Below, one piece after another: positions 8,642-17,155 of a stretch of DNA of 64,000 nucleotides. The DNA lies in contig NZ_SNZV01000007.1 of NCBI RefSeq assembly GCF_004364125.1, forward strand, positions 186,001 through 250,000, given 5' to 3'. The translations under genes were made by a program, and so were the position numbers. Each line of letters begins with the position of its first letter. The first letter of the stretch is position 1. The notes below the pieces were generated by a model that was not told the origin of the DNA, searched no databases, and saw nothing but the letters and a program-made list of their open reading frames with translations. The stretch is from Sphingobacterium paludis (GTDB taxonomy: Bacteria; Bacteroidota; Bacteroidia; Sphingobacteriales; Sphingobacteriaceae).

Positions 8642-9778
8642 TTGAAAAATATATATTTAATAACGGGTCTGTTTTTTTCTGGTTTATCGTGTCTTTGGGC
8701 ACAAACGGATTCGGTAACGCAGCCGAAGCGTGTAAAAAACCCATTAATCATTGAGTTAGAAGTAGAGAACGGCGGGATACTGGCTTCTAAAGAAGTTAAG
8801 GAGACCGCGTTTCAAAGTGCATTTTATAATGGCGTGAACCTGAAGGTAGGTTGGAAAATACAAAATTCCGATGATCAATATTTTACGTTGTATAATAACC
8901 CTATCTACGGTGTCGGCTTATACAGCAGCACTTTTAATACGTATATCATAGGTAGTCCTTATGCTATTTATGGCTTTATGCAGTCGCCATTTGGCAACTT
9001 AGCGAACAAACGATGGGGTTTTGACTATCGCATTGGTCTGGGAATTTCCGGGAACTTTAAGCCTTACGACGAGGAAACAAACCCGTTGAACGTGGTTATC
9101 GGAGCGAAGAACAATGTGTTTATCGATTTGGGTATCCGCGCGCAATACAAGATAAACCCAAATTGGCGAGCGGGGTTGGGCTTAGCTTTCCATCACTTTT
9201 CGAACGGAGCCATGCGGCTACCCAATAAAGGGGTGAACCTCATTCCATTAACAGCATCCATAACCTTCCAGCCGAATGGTGAAACCGTTTTGCCAGATAA
9301 GAGCTACATAGCGCCTTACAACGAGCGCGTGTTGTTTCATGTAAATTATGGCCTAGGCTGGAAGCAATTGGAACGCGATAACGACCGACGCTTTTTCAAA
9401 TCCACATTCAGTGCATACGCCAGCAAGCATATATCGCACAAGTGGCGAATGGGTGCTGGACTGGATCTATTCTATTCCGAATCCGGGAACAGCGATCAGA
9501 TAGCCGGCGATAAAAGTGGGAAACTGAGTGCTAAACTGTCTTATGGTCCATCCTACTACCTAGCACATGTGCTAACGCGAAATTTAGTATTGAATGGTAA
9601 CGTGGGGTATTACCTGCACAAGCAATACTTCAATGGAGAGATTACGCGCATATTTCTTCGAGCAGGTGCTCGCTATTACGTCTATAAGAATATTAATGCT
9701 GGCGTGTCTATTAAAGCACATAAGGGTAAAGCAGACTTTATTGAATGGACGATGGGGTATACGTTTAATAGGAAGTAG
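8642..9778 (+). CDS. Acyloxyacyl hydrolase / PagL-like lipid A 3-O-deacylase
   Basis: A 378-residue outer-membrane beta-barrel protein with a signal peptide (about 1-20, ending LWAQ). The motif HHFSNG at residues 184-189 matches the His-x-Ser-Asn of PagL, the deacylase that removes the 3-O acyl chain of lipid A; the flanking strands (RAGLGLAF before, GVNLIPL after) fit the family. It is much longer than PagL of Pseudomonas, in keeping with Bacteroidota acyloxyacyl hydrolases that carry extra barrel strands. The start is a TTG, chosen because AGGAAG at 8631-8636 is well placed as a ribosome-binding site and the signal peptide begins directly. The gene stands alone and divergent from the AEC permease. 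Confidence 0.85.
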   Translation: MKNIYLITGLFFSGLSCLWAQTDSVTQPKRVKNPLIIELEVENGGILASKEVKETAFQSAFYNGVNLKVGWKIQNSDDQYFTLYNNPIYGVGLYSSTFNTYIIGSPYAIYGFMQSPFGNLANKRWGFDYRIGLGISGNFKPYDEETNPLNVVIGAKNNVFIDLGIRAQYKINPNWRAGLGLAFHHFSNGAMRLPNKGVNLIPLTASITFQPNGETVLPDKSYIAPYNERVLFHVNYGLGWKQLERDNDRRFFKSTFSAYASKHISHKWRMGAGLDLFYSESGNSDQIAGDKSGKLSAKLSYGPSYYLAHVLTRNLVLNGNVGYYLHKQYFNGEITRIFLRAGARYYVYKNINAGVSIKAHKGKADFIEWTMGYTFNRK

Positions 9779-9856
9779 TCTTAGCTGAAGGTCGCTGTGC
9801 TTTTACAATCGCTTAGGCCTACACACGACCCTTCCGCCGCATGCCGCGGCAAGGCA

Positions 9857-9881
9857 AATACTTTTGTAGGGCAAAAGTATT
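9857..9881. repeat. Perfect 10-bp inverted repeat in the intergenic region
   Basis: Arms 9857-9866 (AATACTTTTG) and 9872-9881 (CAAAAGTATT) enclose a 5-base loop. It is 79 bases after the deacylase stop. There is no T-run directly after it, so it is not a textbook terminator. It may belong to the repeat cluster that continues to 10231. Confidence 0.6.
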
Positions 9882-9989
9882 CAAAACCCGTCGCTTGAAA
9901 CCTTTGCAGGGAGGGTTTGTGCTGTGGCCAATGATTACATATTGCAAAGCTTTCGATGCGACATTTTGGTTAATCGAGGGGGTGCAATT

Positions 9990-10024
9990 GAAAGTGGAAA
10001 GTGAGAAGTCAAAAGTGATAAGTC
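9990..10024. repeat. Degenerate tandem heptads (NNAAGTN x5)
   Basis: Five consecutive 7-base units keep the AAGT core: GAAAGTG, GAAAGTG, AGAAGTC, AAAAGTG, ATAAGTC. They form the left flank of a composite intergenic element whose right flank (10141-10231) has a period-7 pattern in the opposite orientation. Confidence 0.7.
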
Positions 10025-10026
10025 TA

Positions 10027-10116
10027 AAAATACGTCTTTGCGAAGTAGGACGTGGCAAAGACGTATTTTACAAAAGTAAGATTGCAGCGCCGTCGTGCCT
10101 CCGGCTCGCAATGACG
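10027..10116. repeat. Pair of REP-like palindromes in inverted orientation
   Basis: The first hairpin has perfect 15-bp arms, 10027-10041 and 10055-10069, with a 13-base loop and A/T tails on both sides, so it could also act as a bidirectional terminator between the convergent genes. The second, 10081-10112, is an imperfect palindrome with ends ATTGC and GCAAT. On the plus strand the first contains CGTCTTTGCGA (10033-10043); on the minus strand the second begins at 10116 with CGTCATTGCGA, identical at 10 of 11 positions up to an indel in the third segment of the palindrome. Two related REP-like units facing each other resemble the REPIN arrangement. The second unit looks like the CGTCATTGCGAG-type repeats common in Bacteroidota intergenic DNA. 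Confidence 0.65.
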
Positions 10117-10140
10117 CCCACTTTGTCACACGCCATATCA

Positions 10141-10231
10141 CACTACTCGTTACTACATACTAAGTACTATAATCTACCTACTATTATCTATTCTCACTAC
10201 GCACTACGCATTACTCACTACTTATTATCAC
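10141..10231. repeat. Degenerate tandem heptads (xxxTACT / ACTACGC type, about 13 units)
   Basis: From 10141 the sequence keeps a 7-base period: CACTACT, CGTTACT, ACATACT, AAGTACT, ATAATCT, ACCTACT, ATTATCT, then after a one-base shift in the core position CTACGCA twice, TTACTCA and CTACTTA. The ACT core is the reverse-complement sense of the AAGT-type units at 9990-10024. The tract reaches the stop codon of the minus-strand lipoprotein gene at 10228. Confidence 0.7.
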
Positions 10232-10827
10232 ATCACCAATTTGCGAATGCTTTTCGCAAGATTTCTATCTACCGTGATATAGCCGGGGTAGTATATATTG
10301 CTATTGCCAATTTTCATAGAAGGCTTGATTTTTAAAACCAAAAAGCCCTCGCCTTCGCGCGTAAAAATTTCATTAAGCACATTTTCTAATCCTTTTTCCT
10401 GTGTCGCACCAAAGATGTTTGCTTTGAACGTTAACGGTACTACCGTGCTTTCACCGGTTGCTAGTTGAACGTTTTGGTTCACATCACCTTCGAATAAAGG
10501 TTTTCCTTGGATCTCGATCAGGTATTTAAAAGAATTGATGGAGGTTTTGCTAGCCGTAGGATTACTGATCTTCATATTAACGCGCGCCTCCAGGGGCAGG
10601 TCCTTACGCAACATGGCCAGCGCCACGGCGGGTAGAGAAGCTAAATTAACGCTATTTCCCTCCGTGTAGCTATTCACCGATCGACCGGCTAGCCGCACAT
10701 CCTGTAAAGATTCTACCGTATAATCACATTTGGCCAACGCATCAATATTATTTTTGCTTACCGCACAGCCGCCCATGCAAATAGCCAATACGGCTAAACA
10801 CATCCAAAATAAATTTCTTCTTCCCAT
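10228..10827 (-). CDS. Lipoprotein of the LEA14/WHy-like type
   Basis: A 199-residue protein starting MGRRNLFWM, with a lipoprotein signal ending ICMGGC (lipidated Cys about residue 21). The rest resembles a single beta-sandwich of the LEA14/WHy type: alternating strands, RVNMKISNPTASKTSINSF, an Asn-Pro turn and a YLIEIQGKPLFEG strand. The function of such bacterial lipoproteins is not established; a structural or stress role in the envelope is possible. The ATG at 10827 is preferred because it puts a proper lipoprotein signal at the N-terminus; an in-frame upstream start at 10860 would overlap the preceding gene. It is 13 bases downstream of the barrel lipoprotein gene, so the two are likely co-transcribed. 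Confidence 0.7.
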   Translation of the reverse strand: MGRRNLFWMCLAVLAICMGGCAVSKNNIDALAKCDYTVESLQDVRLAGRSVNSYTEGNSVNLASLPAVALAMLRKDLPLEARVNMKISNPTASKTSINSFKYLIEIQGKPLFEGDVNQNVQLATGESTVVPLTFKANIFGATQEKGLENVLNEIFTREGEGFLVLKIKPSMKIGNSNIYYPGYITVDRNLAKSIRKLVM

Positions 10828-10840
10828 AACTTCCACTATA

Positions 10841-11590
10841 TTATTTTTTTCTACCACCAAAATTGTAAGTCACACCCAGCGTAAAGACGGCATTACCGGC
10901 TTTCAGATAATCGTTGTCCACTACGTTGAAATTAAAACCGTTTGTGTATTGTAATTGTAAGCCTTTATGAAGCTCTAGCCGCGTAAAAAACAATGGCTCA
11001 ATGAAAAAAGCCTCTTCCTTTGGACTGTCCACATTGTTAATCGTAAAGCTTCTCATCCCTACCCTACTAGCGCGGATGGCTGTACCGTAATTTAGTTCAC
11101 GTTTTTTACCAAAAAGATTCAGCTTCTGTTTGCGCGTCGATGAATAGTTTACCTGCACGAAGATCTTGTCAAAATCCATATCCCGCGTCTCTACGGGTTG
11201 CATGCCCGTAGTTGTTGCTCGGCGGTCTACCTCTGTGGAGGACCCAACACCGTAGCCTCCATAAACTTCGAAGACCTGTCGCTTCTCCTTCCCTATCTTC
11301 GTGAAGTAGCCAATGGCGCCTTCTACAGATTGCTGCCGGAAAAGCTCGTTGCTGCTCTCGCCGCCGCTATCGATATACGATCCGTTAGCAATGACGGCCA
11401 CATGTTTACCCACCGCTACACCGGCATTACCACTGATATTCCCCTTAATATTGCTGTGGGCAGCCAGATAAACCTCGCCCTGCTCACGAAACATGGGCGT
11501 TGCGGGTACATTTGGCATATATATCGAGCTGCAAGCCCCCAAAGACCACGCAATGGGTAGGGCTAAAAGATGTGTTTTTTTGATACGCAT
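10841..11590 (-). CDS. Outer-membrane beta-barrel lipoprotein of unknown function
   Basis: A 249-residue protein starting MRIKKTHLLAL. The signal ends with a lipobox, SLGAC, lipidated at about Cys20. The rest alternates short hydrophobic and polar segments as in a small barrel and ends in an aromatic strand (FTLGVTYNFGGRKK). The reading frame stays open upstream to 11845, but the longer N-terminus is Arg/Cys-rich and has no signal character, so 11590 is the start. It heads a two-gene unit with the LEA-like lipoprotein. I do not recognise a named family. Confidence 0.65.
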   Translation of the reverse strand: MRIKKTHLLALPIAWSLGACSSIYMPNVPATPMFREQGEVYLAAHSNIKGNISGNAGVAVGKHVAVIANGSYIDSGGESSNELFRQQSVEGAIGYFTKIGKEKRQVFEVYGGYGVGSSTEVDRRATTTGMQPVETRDMDFDKIFVQVNYSSTRKQKLNLFGKKRELNYGTAIRASRVGMRSFTINNVDSPKEEAFFIEPLFFTRLELHKGLQLQYTNGFNFNVVDNDYLKAGNAVFTLGVTYNFGGRKK

Positions 11591-11759
11591 AACTATTTTC
11601 ACCAGTCTTACGTAATAATTATTGTGCCAAAATAAATCACAAAAAATAAAGGAAGGTCTAAAAGTGCTACGCAAGGCTGAAAAAAAACACCGCATAGCTA
11701 GCGCATATGAGGCAACAATTTGCATGTTGCTCGAAGCGTCGTAAAGGCCGCTAGGCAGC

Positions 11760-12593
11760 TTAGACAAGACCGGCGCGTTCCAGCTCAACCTGCATCTCCT
11801 GCTGCAAGAGCAGGGCTTCCTCACGGGCACGCTCCGCAAAATCAAGACCTTTAGAGGCGTAGATGATCCCGCGGGTGCTATTCACGAGTAAGCCACAGTT
11901 GCTGTTCATCCCATAGCGGCACACCTCTTGAAGCGAGCCCCCTTGTGCACCAACGCCCGGAACCAACAGAAAGTGGTCGGGCACGTGCTTACGGACCGTC
12001 AAGAAAGCCTCTCCACGGGTAGCGCCAACGACAAACATCGTATTATCAACAGTGCCCCACGAGCCTACTTTCTGCAAAACAGTTTCAAACAGCTGTTCGC
12101 CTTGTTCGTTCGTGATATTTTGAAAATCTGTACTCCCCACGTTAGAAGTAAGCGCTAAAACGATAGCCCACTTATCCGGCGAGGTCAGGAACGGAGTTAC
12201 GGAATCATGGCCCATGTAGGGTGCAATAGTAATAGAATCAAAACCAAGACCCGAAACCTGCTGATCAAAAAATGCCTGCGCATACATCGCGGAGGTATTG
12301 CCGATATCACCACGCTTTGCATCTGCGATACTGAAGCAATTTTTTGGAAGAATTTCCCAGGTTTTTTGTAGGGATTGCCAACCTTTGACGCCGTAGCATT
12401 CGTAAAAAGCGATGTTTGGTTTATAGGCCACACAAAGATCTTCAGTAGCTTCGACGATCGCTTTGTTAAAGCTAAATATTGGATCTTCTTCTGCCAGGAG
12501 ATGTTCTGGTATTTTAGTGATGTCCGTATCTAAACCGACACAAAGAAAACTTTTCTTTGTCTTTATCTCGCGAACCAACTCCGCTCTCGTCAT
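11760..12593 (-). CDS. pyrF: Orotidine 5'-phosphate decarboxylase
   Basis: A 277-residue enzyme making UMP from OMP in pyrimidine synthesis. The longer, type-2 form of the family is seen: FLCVGLDTD near the start (residues 16-24), the active-site [10 protein letters not shown] at 91-100 with the Asp-Lys-Asp charge relay, APYMGHDS, and the phosphate-binding VPGVGAQGG and STRGIIYAS near the C-terminus. It starts one base after the stop of the upstream thioredoxin-like gene, as the third gene of an rluA-tlpA-pyrF minus-strand unit. Confidence 0.93.
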   Translation of the reverse strand: MTRAELVREIKTKKSFLCVGLDTDITKIPEHLLAEEDPIFSFNKAIVEATEDLCVAYKPNIAFYECYGVKGWQSLQKTWEILPKNCFSIADAKRGDIGNTSAMYAQAFFDQQVSGLGFDSITIAPYMGHDSVTPFLTSPDKWAIVLALTSNVGSTDFQNITNEQGEQLFETVLQKVGSWGTVDNTMFVVGATRGEAFLTVRKHVPDHFLLVPGVGAQGGSLQEVCRYGMNSNCGLLVNSTRGIIYASKGLDFAERAREEALLLQQEMQVELERAGLV

Positions 12594-12594
12594 T

Positions 12595-13194
12595 TTACTT
12601 GTTAATTAAGGTTGTTATAAAATCAAAAACTTGCTTACGCGAATAATCTGCCATTCCCTCATGATGGGCTGCGACGTTGCCCTCCTTATCCAAAATCACG
12701 GTGGTCGGTATGGATTGGCCCAACCAGTTTGAAGGGATTTCACTTTCCGGGTAGTAGATCGGAAGATCCATTTTTCCCTGTTTCATAAACTCGTGTGCTT
12801 TCTCCGCCTCCCCATCGATCTCGACCAACATGAAAACTACGCGGTCATCATCCTTAAATTTATCTTTCAACGCTTGGATAGACGGCATTTCCGCTTTACA
12901 AGGCGGACACCAAGTAGCCCAAAAGTTTAGGAACACAACTTTACCGGCCAGATCGGATATCTTAACCACTTTCCCGGCATCATCGGTAAAAGTTACCTGT
13001 TGTGTTGTGCTTGCTGATGCTGCATCGTCAGGCGTCACCGTATCTTGTGGAGCTTCCAAATCAGGTTGAAATAGGCCCAACTTCATCAACCCCTGCTGAA
13101 ACCAAGATCGACTAGTGGGAATAATCATGGCCGCGATAAGCAGGACAAATACGATGTTGCCTACGATTTTCCATGTTCGTTTTTTATTCGTCAT
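12595..13194 (-). CDS. Membrane-anchored TlpA/ResA-like thiol-disulfide oxidoreductase
   Basis: A 199-residue protein with one N-terminal membrane helix (about 9-26) and a periplasmic thioredoxin fold. The redox motif CPPC is at residues 96-99 within [11 protein letters not shown], and the cis-proline loop is at SIPTTV. This is the TlpA/ResA pattern of extracytoplasmic reductases that keep thiols reduced, for example during cytochrome c maturation. The linker between anchor and domain is rich in Thr, Ala, Asp and Ser. It lies 11 bases after the pseudouridine synthase gene and 1 base before pyrF; the pairing seems historical rather than functional. Confidence 0.85.
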   Translation of the reverse strand: MTNKKRTWKIVGNIVFVLLIAAMIIPTSRSWFQQGLMKLGLFQPDLEAPQDTVTPDDAASASTTQQVTFTDDAGKVVKISDLAGKVVFLNFWATWCPPCKAEMPSIQALKDKFKDDDRVVFMLVEIDGEAEKAHEFMKQGKMDLPIYYPESEIPSNWLGQSIPTTVILDKEGNVAAHHEGMADYSRKQVFDFITTLINK

Positions 13195-13205
13195 CCTTAT
13201 ACTGC

Positions 13206-13949
13206 TTAGCTATCAAATTTTTCCAAAAGTTTAAGCAACGTTGCAAAGTCCTTCGGATAGGGTGCCTCAAAAGCGTAATCTTTTCCGTCGATACTGAAGC
13301 TAACGTGCTTTGCGTGCAAAGCGAATCGCTTCATGACAGGCAACTCTTCCTGATCCTTAGCCATAGTAAAACCGCGTTTCTTAATTTGCGATAAGAATAC
13401 AGGCTTGCCGCGGTACATACTGTCACCAACAATCGCCGCATGTTGCGTTGCCAAGTGAATCCTGATTTGGTGCATTCTGCCCGTAACAGGTTTACACTCC
13501 ACTAACGTATAATGCTTGAAATATTTGATGGAATTAAAGATGGTTTCAGCAGCCTTACCATTCGCCCGATCAATAGAAACGCTTTTATTGCCTTGGTTCA
13601 ATATCGGCAGATCGACAACCAGCTGTTCGAAGGTGTGTGTACCGCCAATCACGGCATGATAAACCTTGTTTACGCGGCGATGCTCGAAAGCCATAGATAC
13701 CGCCCGATAAGTCTGCGGATTTTTAGCTATCAGCAATATGCCCGAAGTTTCTTTATCTAACCGATGACATACCTGTGCATCAGCATGATAGCGCTTAGCC
13801 AGCCTGAGTATATTTACCTCTCCCCCCGTTCTATCATCCAACGACGCCACAAATGGGGGTTTGTTGATCACGATAAGGTCATCATCCTCGAAAATAATTA
13901 GGTCTTGAAATTTCGGGAATTTAAATAAACGATTTTCGCTTTCCTGCAT
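13206..13949 (-). CDS. RluA-family RNA pseudouridine synthase
   Basis: About 247 residues. The catalytic region VCHRLDKETSGILLIAKN contains the invariant Asp; the later VECKPVTGRMHQIRIHLA segment is the second hallmark of RluA/RluD-type enzymes, which isomerise uridines in rRNA or tRNA. There is no N-terminal S4 domain. The first ATG in frame is at 13949; the GTG at 13955 lies inside a TACTTTTG sequence (13955-13962, minus strand) that matches a -7 promoter box, so the transcript would be almost leaderless. First gene of the unit leading to pyrF. The target uridine is not predictable. Confidence 0.87.
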   Translation of the reverse strand: MQESENRLFKFPKFQDLIIFEDDDLIVINKPPFVASLDDRTGGEVNILRLAKRYHADAQVCHRLDKETSGILLIAKNPQTYRAVSMAFEHRRVNKVYHAVIGGTHTFEQLVVDLPILNQGNKSVSIDRANGKAAETIFNSIKYFKHYTLVECKPVTGRMHQIRIHLATQHAAIVGDSMYRGKPVFLSQIKKRGFTMAKDQEELPVMKRFALHAKHVSFSIDGKDYAFEAPYPKDFATLLKLLEKFDS

Positions 13950-13994
13950 ATCCACAAAAGTACAAATTCTAGGATAGATAAAAGAGGGCGGTCT

Positions 13995-14112
13995 CCCAAT
14001 ATGGTATTATTTAGCATATTTCTATTTTAATTATTTAGTTTTGCTGAATCAAAGAGAAGAAAATGTCAGTAAATAAGATTATAAAACGCGTAACCACAAA
14101 TACCATATTGGG
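13995..14112. repeat. 14-bp perfect inverted repeat spanning the panB promoter and codons 13-17
   Basis: CCCAATATGGTATT at 13995-14008 has its exact reverse complement, AATACCATATTGGG, at 14099-14112, inside panB. The 90 bases between hold the presumed -7 box, the ribosome-binding site and the panB start codon. The left arm would be upstream of the transcript if the -7 box at 14036 is correct, so an RNA hairpin would need a promoter further up. Confidence 0.7.
14036..14043 (+). promoter_or_regulatory. -7 box upstream of panB
   Basis: TAGTTTTG matches the Bacteroidota TAnnTTTG consensus and sits 20 bases before the panB ATG. No clear -33 TTTG is seen at the usual spacing. Confidence 0.4.
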
Positions 14113-14878
14113 CATGAAACAGACTGGTGAGAAGATCAGCATGTTGACGGCTTACGATTTTTCCACGGCAAAGGCGCTTGACGAGGCGGGAATCGACATT
14201 TTATTGGTGGGAGATTCGGCGGCCAATGTGTTTGCCGGGTATGAGACTACGCTGCCCATCACGTTAGATCATATGATTTACCACGCCAGCGCGGTAGCGC
14301 GCGGCACTAAACGAGCTTTGGTGCTTGTAGACCTGCCATTCGGCGAGTATCAGGGAACGCCGGAAGATGCATTTAAAGCTGCCGTACGCATGATGAAAGA
14401 ATCTGGTGCACACGCGCTGAAGCTCGAAGGTGGGGTAGAAATTTTAGAAAATATAAAAAAGATTATCGACGCGGGTATTCCCGTTTGCGGACATCTTGGG
14501 CTCACGCCGCAAGCCATTAATAAATTTGGCACCTTCGGTGTGCGCGCTCAGGAAGAGGCCGAGGCAGCAAAACTAAAGTCAGATGCCTTGGCACTGCAAG
14601 AAATTGGCTGTTTTGCTGTGGTTTTGGAAAAGATCCCCGCCAAATTAGCCCAAGAAGTTTCTGCTTCTCTTTCGATACCCACTATAGGTATTGGGGCCGG
14701 AAACGGCTGCGATGGCCAGGTATTGGTGGTAAATGACATGTTGGGTTTTACCAAGGATTTTAAACCTAAGTTTCTGCGACGCTATATGGATATGTATGGC
14801 GGTATCGTTCAGGCCGCAAGTCAATATGCTGCTGACGTAAAGGCAGGCAGTTATCCTAACGAACAAGAACAATATTAA
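14063..14878 (+). CDS. panB: 3-methyl-2-oxobutanoate hydroxymethyltransferase
   Basis: A 271-residue enzyme that adds a hydroxymethyl group from methylenetetrahydrofolate to 2-oxoisovalerate, the first step of pantothenate synthesis. Family segments: MLTAYDFSTAKALDEAG, LLVGDSAANVFAGY with the Mg2+-binding Asp51, LEGG, CGHLGLTPQ, VLEKIPA and IGIGAGNGCDGQVLV. Length and N-terminus are normal. It is followed 7 bases later by a small membrane-protein gene. The other pantothenate genes are not in the window. Confidence 0.94.
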   Translation: MSVNKIIKRVTTNTILGMKQTGEKISMLTAYDFSTAKALDEAGIDILLVGDSAANVFAGYETTLPITLDHMIYHASAVARGTKRALVLVDLPFGEYQGTPEDAFKAAVRMMKESGAHALKLEGGVEILENIKKIIDAGIPVCGHLGLTPQAINKFGTFGVRAQEEAEAAKLKSDALALQEIGCFAVVLEKIPAKLAQEVSASLSIPTIGIGAGNGCDGQVLVVNDMLGFTKDFKPKFLRRYMDMYGGIVQAASQYAADVKAGSYPNEQEQY

Positions 14879-14884
14879 AATACG

Positions 14885-15493
14885 ATGCGCATCCTCCTGA
14901 TTGTTGTACTCCTTGCGGTATTGCTGTATTACCTCTCCCGTCGGTTTTTTATGAAGAGCCCGGTAGCAGCCGTTGCAAGGCCCATGCAGCAGCATAACCT
15001 ACAACGGGTGGACAGCGACACTCGCCTTATCGGCAGAGCTGGAAAAAACACCATGCTTACTGTCGGGATAGGCTTTGTATTATTCTTTGTTATTCTTCTG
15101 TTAGGTTTCAAAATCAAGATCTTATGGATAGCACTTCCACTAAGTCTTTACCTCATCGGACAACTTTTTGTATACAGCAATCACCTCAAAGCCATCCGCA
15201 AATATGGAATATACTATGATCCGCTACTAGCGGATGTACTTGTGTATAACAATGCCGGTGAAAGTATCCAATTTAACCTGTTAAGAGATATACAGGGCGT
15301 TACAGAAGTAAAATCGGTGCAAGCGAATAAAGGTACGCTGTTCGGATATTACAAATTACGTACGACAAAAGGCGAACTTGTTATTCCTTACTTGATCGAG
15401 CAGCACAATGCGCCTATCAACAGGCAGTTTTTTGAGGCCCTGAACCAACATTATAGGATCGAAGTGGAGACGAGATTATTCCCGATTATTTAA
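14885..15493 (+). CDS. Membrane protein of unknown function
   Basis: A 202-residue protein with a first hydrophobic segment at residues 1-18 and a hairpin of two more helices at about 57-97. The remaining C-terminal 100 residues look soluble with alternating strands (ADVLVYNNAGESIQFNLLRDIQGV, LFGYYKLRTTKGELVIPYLI), recalling a PH-like domain, though I cannot assign a family. It follows panB by 7 bases and precedes a strong terminator, so it is co-transcribed with panB. No functional link is apparent. Confidence 0.7.
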   Translation: MRILLIVVLLAVLLYYLSRRFFMKSPVAAVARPMQQHNLQRVDSDTRLIGRAGKNTMLTVGIGFVLFFVILLLGFKIKILWIALPLSLYLIGQLFVYSNHLKAIRKYGIYYDPLLADVLVYNNAGESIQFNLLRDIQGVTEVKSVQANKGTLFGYYKLRTTKGELVIPYLIEQHNAPINRQFFEALNQHYRIEVETRLFPII

Positions 15494-15498
15494 TACAT

Positions 15499-15526
15499 AA
15501 AAAAAGCACGCTCGCGTGCTTTTTTT
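15499..15526. terminator. Bidirectional intrinsic terminator between the panB unit and obgE
   Basis: A GC-rich 5-bp stem GCACG/CGTGC (506-510 and 515-519 of 15 kb) with loop CTCG is extended by seven A on the left and seven T on the right. It works on both strands and sits between convergent genes, 6 bases after one stop and 4 before the other. Confidence 0.92.
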
Positions 15527-15529
15527 ATG

Positions 15530-16540
15530 TTATGCTATAGCATCAGCGTTTATCGCTTTCCACAGCATATCCTTCAACTGTGTGATATTTTTGCCTGCTA
15601 CGGATGAAATGAAGATAGCAGGAACTCCTTTGGGGAGGGTCTCTGCCATTTCTGCTTCCAACTCATCATCCAGCATATCTGCTTTCGTAATCGCCAACAA
15701 GCGGGGCTTATCTATCAGTTCGGGATTATAAGCCGTCAATTCACTCAGTAAGATTTGATACTCTTCTTCAATGCTTCTGTCGGTATCTACCGGCACCATA
15801 AAGAGCAAAACTGAATTTCGTTCAATATGACGTAAGAAGCGATAACCCAACCCTTTTCCTTTCGATGCACCTTCAATGATACCCGGAATATCAGCCATAA
15901 CAAATGATTTGTTATCACGGTACCCTACAATTCCCAGATTAGGCACCAATGTGGTAAACGGGTAATTTGCAATCTCCGGTTTAGCAGCCGACACAACAGA
16001 CAACAGCGTAGATTTGCCCGCATTTGGGAAGCCGACCAGACCGACATCTGCCAAAACTTTAAGCTCTAGGATTATCCACTGCTCTTGCCCGGGCAACCCA
16101 GGTTGGGAAAATCGCGGCGTTTGCTGCGTGGACGATTTAAAATGCCAGTTTCCTAGACCACCTTTACCACCGGGTGTTAGAATCTTCGTTTCCCCATCTT
16201 CCGTGATATCAAATAATACCTCACCCGTTTCGGCGTCTTTTGCGATCGTTCCCAGCGGCACTTCAAGAATTTCATCGGTGCCTGTTGCACCACTCCGCAA
16301 TGCAGATCCTCCCGGTTCACCGTTCGCTGCGATAATGTGCTTACGGAATTTCAAGTGCAATAGCGTCCAATGCTGCGTTGATCCTTTCAAGATGATGTGG
16401 CCGCCACGTCCACCATCTCCGCCATCCGGCCCACCTTTCGCGGTAAACTTATCGCGATGTAAGTGTGCAGAACCGGACCCGCCGTGTCCAGAACGGCAGC
16501 ACACCTTCACATAATCAACAAAATTTGAGCCCTGGGCCAT
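15530..16540 (-). CDS. obgE: Ribosome-associated GTPase Obg
   Basis: A 336-residue GTPase. The glycine-rich Obg fold spans about 1-158 ([20 protein letters not shown]). The G domain follows: P-loop GFPNAGKS at 170-177, switch [12 protein letters not shown] and the specificity motif ITKAD. The C-terminal OCT domain seen in E. coli is absent, as usual in this phylum. Obg acts in large-subunit assembly and stress control. It lies 17 bases after adk in a two-gene unit. Confidence 0.95.
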   Translation of the reverse strand: MAQGSNFVDYVKVCCRSGHGGSGSAHLHRDKFTAKGGPDGGDGGRGGHIILKGSTQHWTLLHLKFRKHIIAANGEPGGSALRSGATGTDEILEVPLGTIAKDAETGEVLFDITEDGETKILTPGGKGGLGNWHFKSSTQQTPRFSQPGLPGQEQWIILELKVLADVGLVGFPNAGKSTLLSVVSAAKPEIANYPFTTLVPNLGIVGYRDNKSFVMADIPGIIEGASKGKGLGYRFLRHIERNSVLLFMVPVDTDRSIEEEYQILLSELTAYNPELIDKPRLLAITKADMLDDELEAEMAETLPKGVPAIFISSVAGKNITQLKDMLWKAINADAIA

Positions 16541-16557
16541 AATCCTCTTCTTTTAAC

Positions 16558-17127
16558 TTAGTATTTATCGATGATGTACGTCAACGACTGAAAAATGGTA
16601 TCAATCTCGCCTATACCATCTACTTTAGCAAGCTTACCCTGCTCTTCGTAATACGGAAGTACGTGAATCGTTTTACTGAAATACTCCTCAATACGTTTCT
16701 TTAATTTATCCGCGGCGTCATCTGCACGGCCTGAAATCTCTTGGCGTTTGGCAATCCGCTGCGTCAGCTCTTCCTCCGTAACATCTAACGCCACAACTCC
16801 TGTGATACGTTGACCGATCGAAGTCAAAAACGCATCCAATGCCTCTGCCTGCGCAACCGTACGCGGGAAACCATCGAAAATGAAACCCTTCGCTTCCGCA
16901 TTGTCTTTGATCACCTCTTCCAGCATAGCAATGGTAATGGAATCAGGCACTAAATTGCCTTCAGCAATGATTTGACTCACCTGCTTCCCAAGCTCAGTCT
17001 GATTTTTAATGTGGCTGCGGAAAATATCACCCGTTGAAATGTGTACCAATTGGTATTTCTCGATAAGTTTTTCTGATTGAGTACCCTTACCAGCACCTGG
17101 AGGACCGAATAAGACAAGGTTTAGCAT
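16558..17127 (-). CDS. adk: Adenylate kinase
   Basis: A 189-residue enzyme interconverting ATP + AMP and 2 ADP. P-loop GPPGAGKGT is at residues 8-16, followed by HISTGDIFR, GFIFDGFPRT and GRADDAADKLKKR. The lid is of the short type without a zinc-binding loop. The ATG at 17127 is the start: the frame remains open to 17208, but that extension would run through a terminator hairpin (17156-17188) and lacks adk similarity. First gene of the adk-obgE pair. Confidence 0.95.
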   Translation of the reverse strand: MLNLVLFGPPGAGKGTQSEKLIEKYQLVHISTGDIFRSHIKNQTELGKQVSQIIAEGNLVPDSITIAMLEEVIKDNAEAKGFIFDGFPRTVAQAEALDAFLTSIGQRITGVVALDVTEEELTQRIAKRQEISGRADDAADKLKKRIEEYFSKTIHVLPYYEEQGKLAKVDGIGEIDTIFQSLTYIIDKY

Positions 17128-17155
17128 AGTTTTAGTATATTTTGTTCTATGTTCG

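Noticed and set aside
10141..10231. CRISPR array
   Set aside because: The units are 7 bases long, degenerate and without spacers; no cas genes are present.
9841..10335. Plus-strand ORF of 164 codons over the repeat region
   Set aside because: It is a translation of the heptad and REP-like repeats and runs into the antisense of the LEA-like lipoprotein gene.
11591..11845. N-terminal extension of the barrel lipoprotein
   Set aside because: It has no signal character and would push the lipobox 86 residues inside; the ATG at 11590 gives a proper lipoprotein signal.
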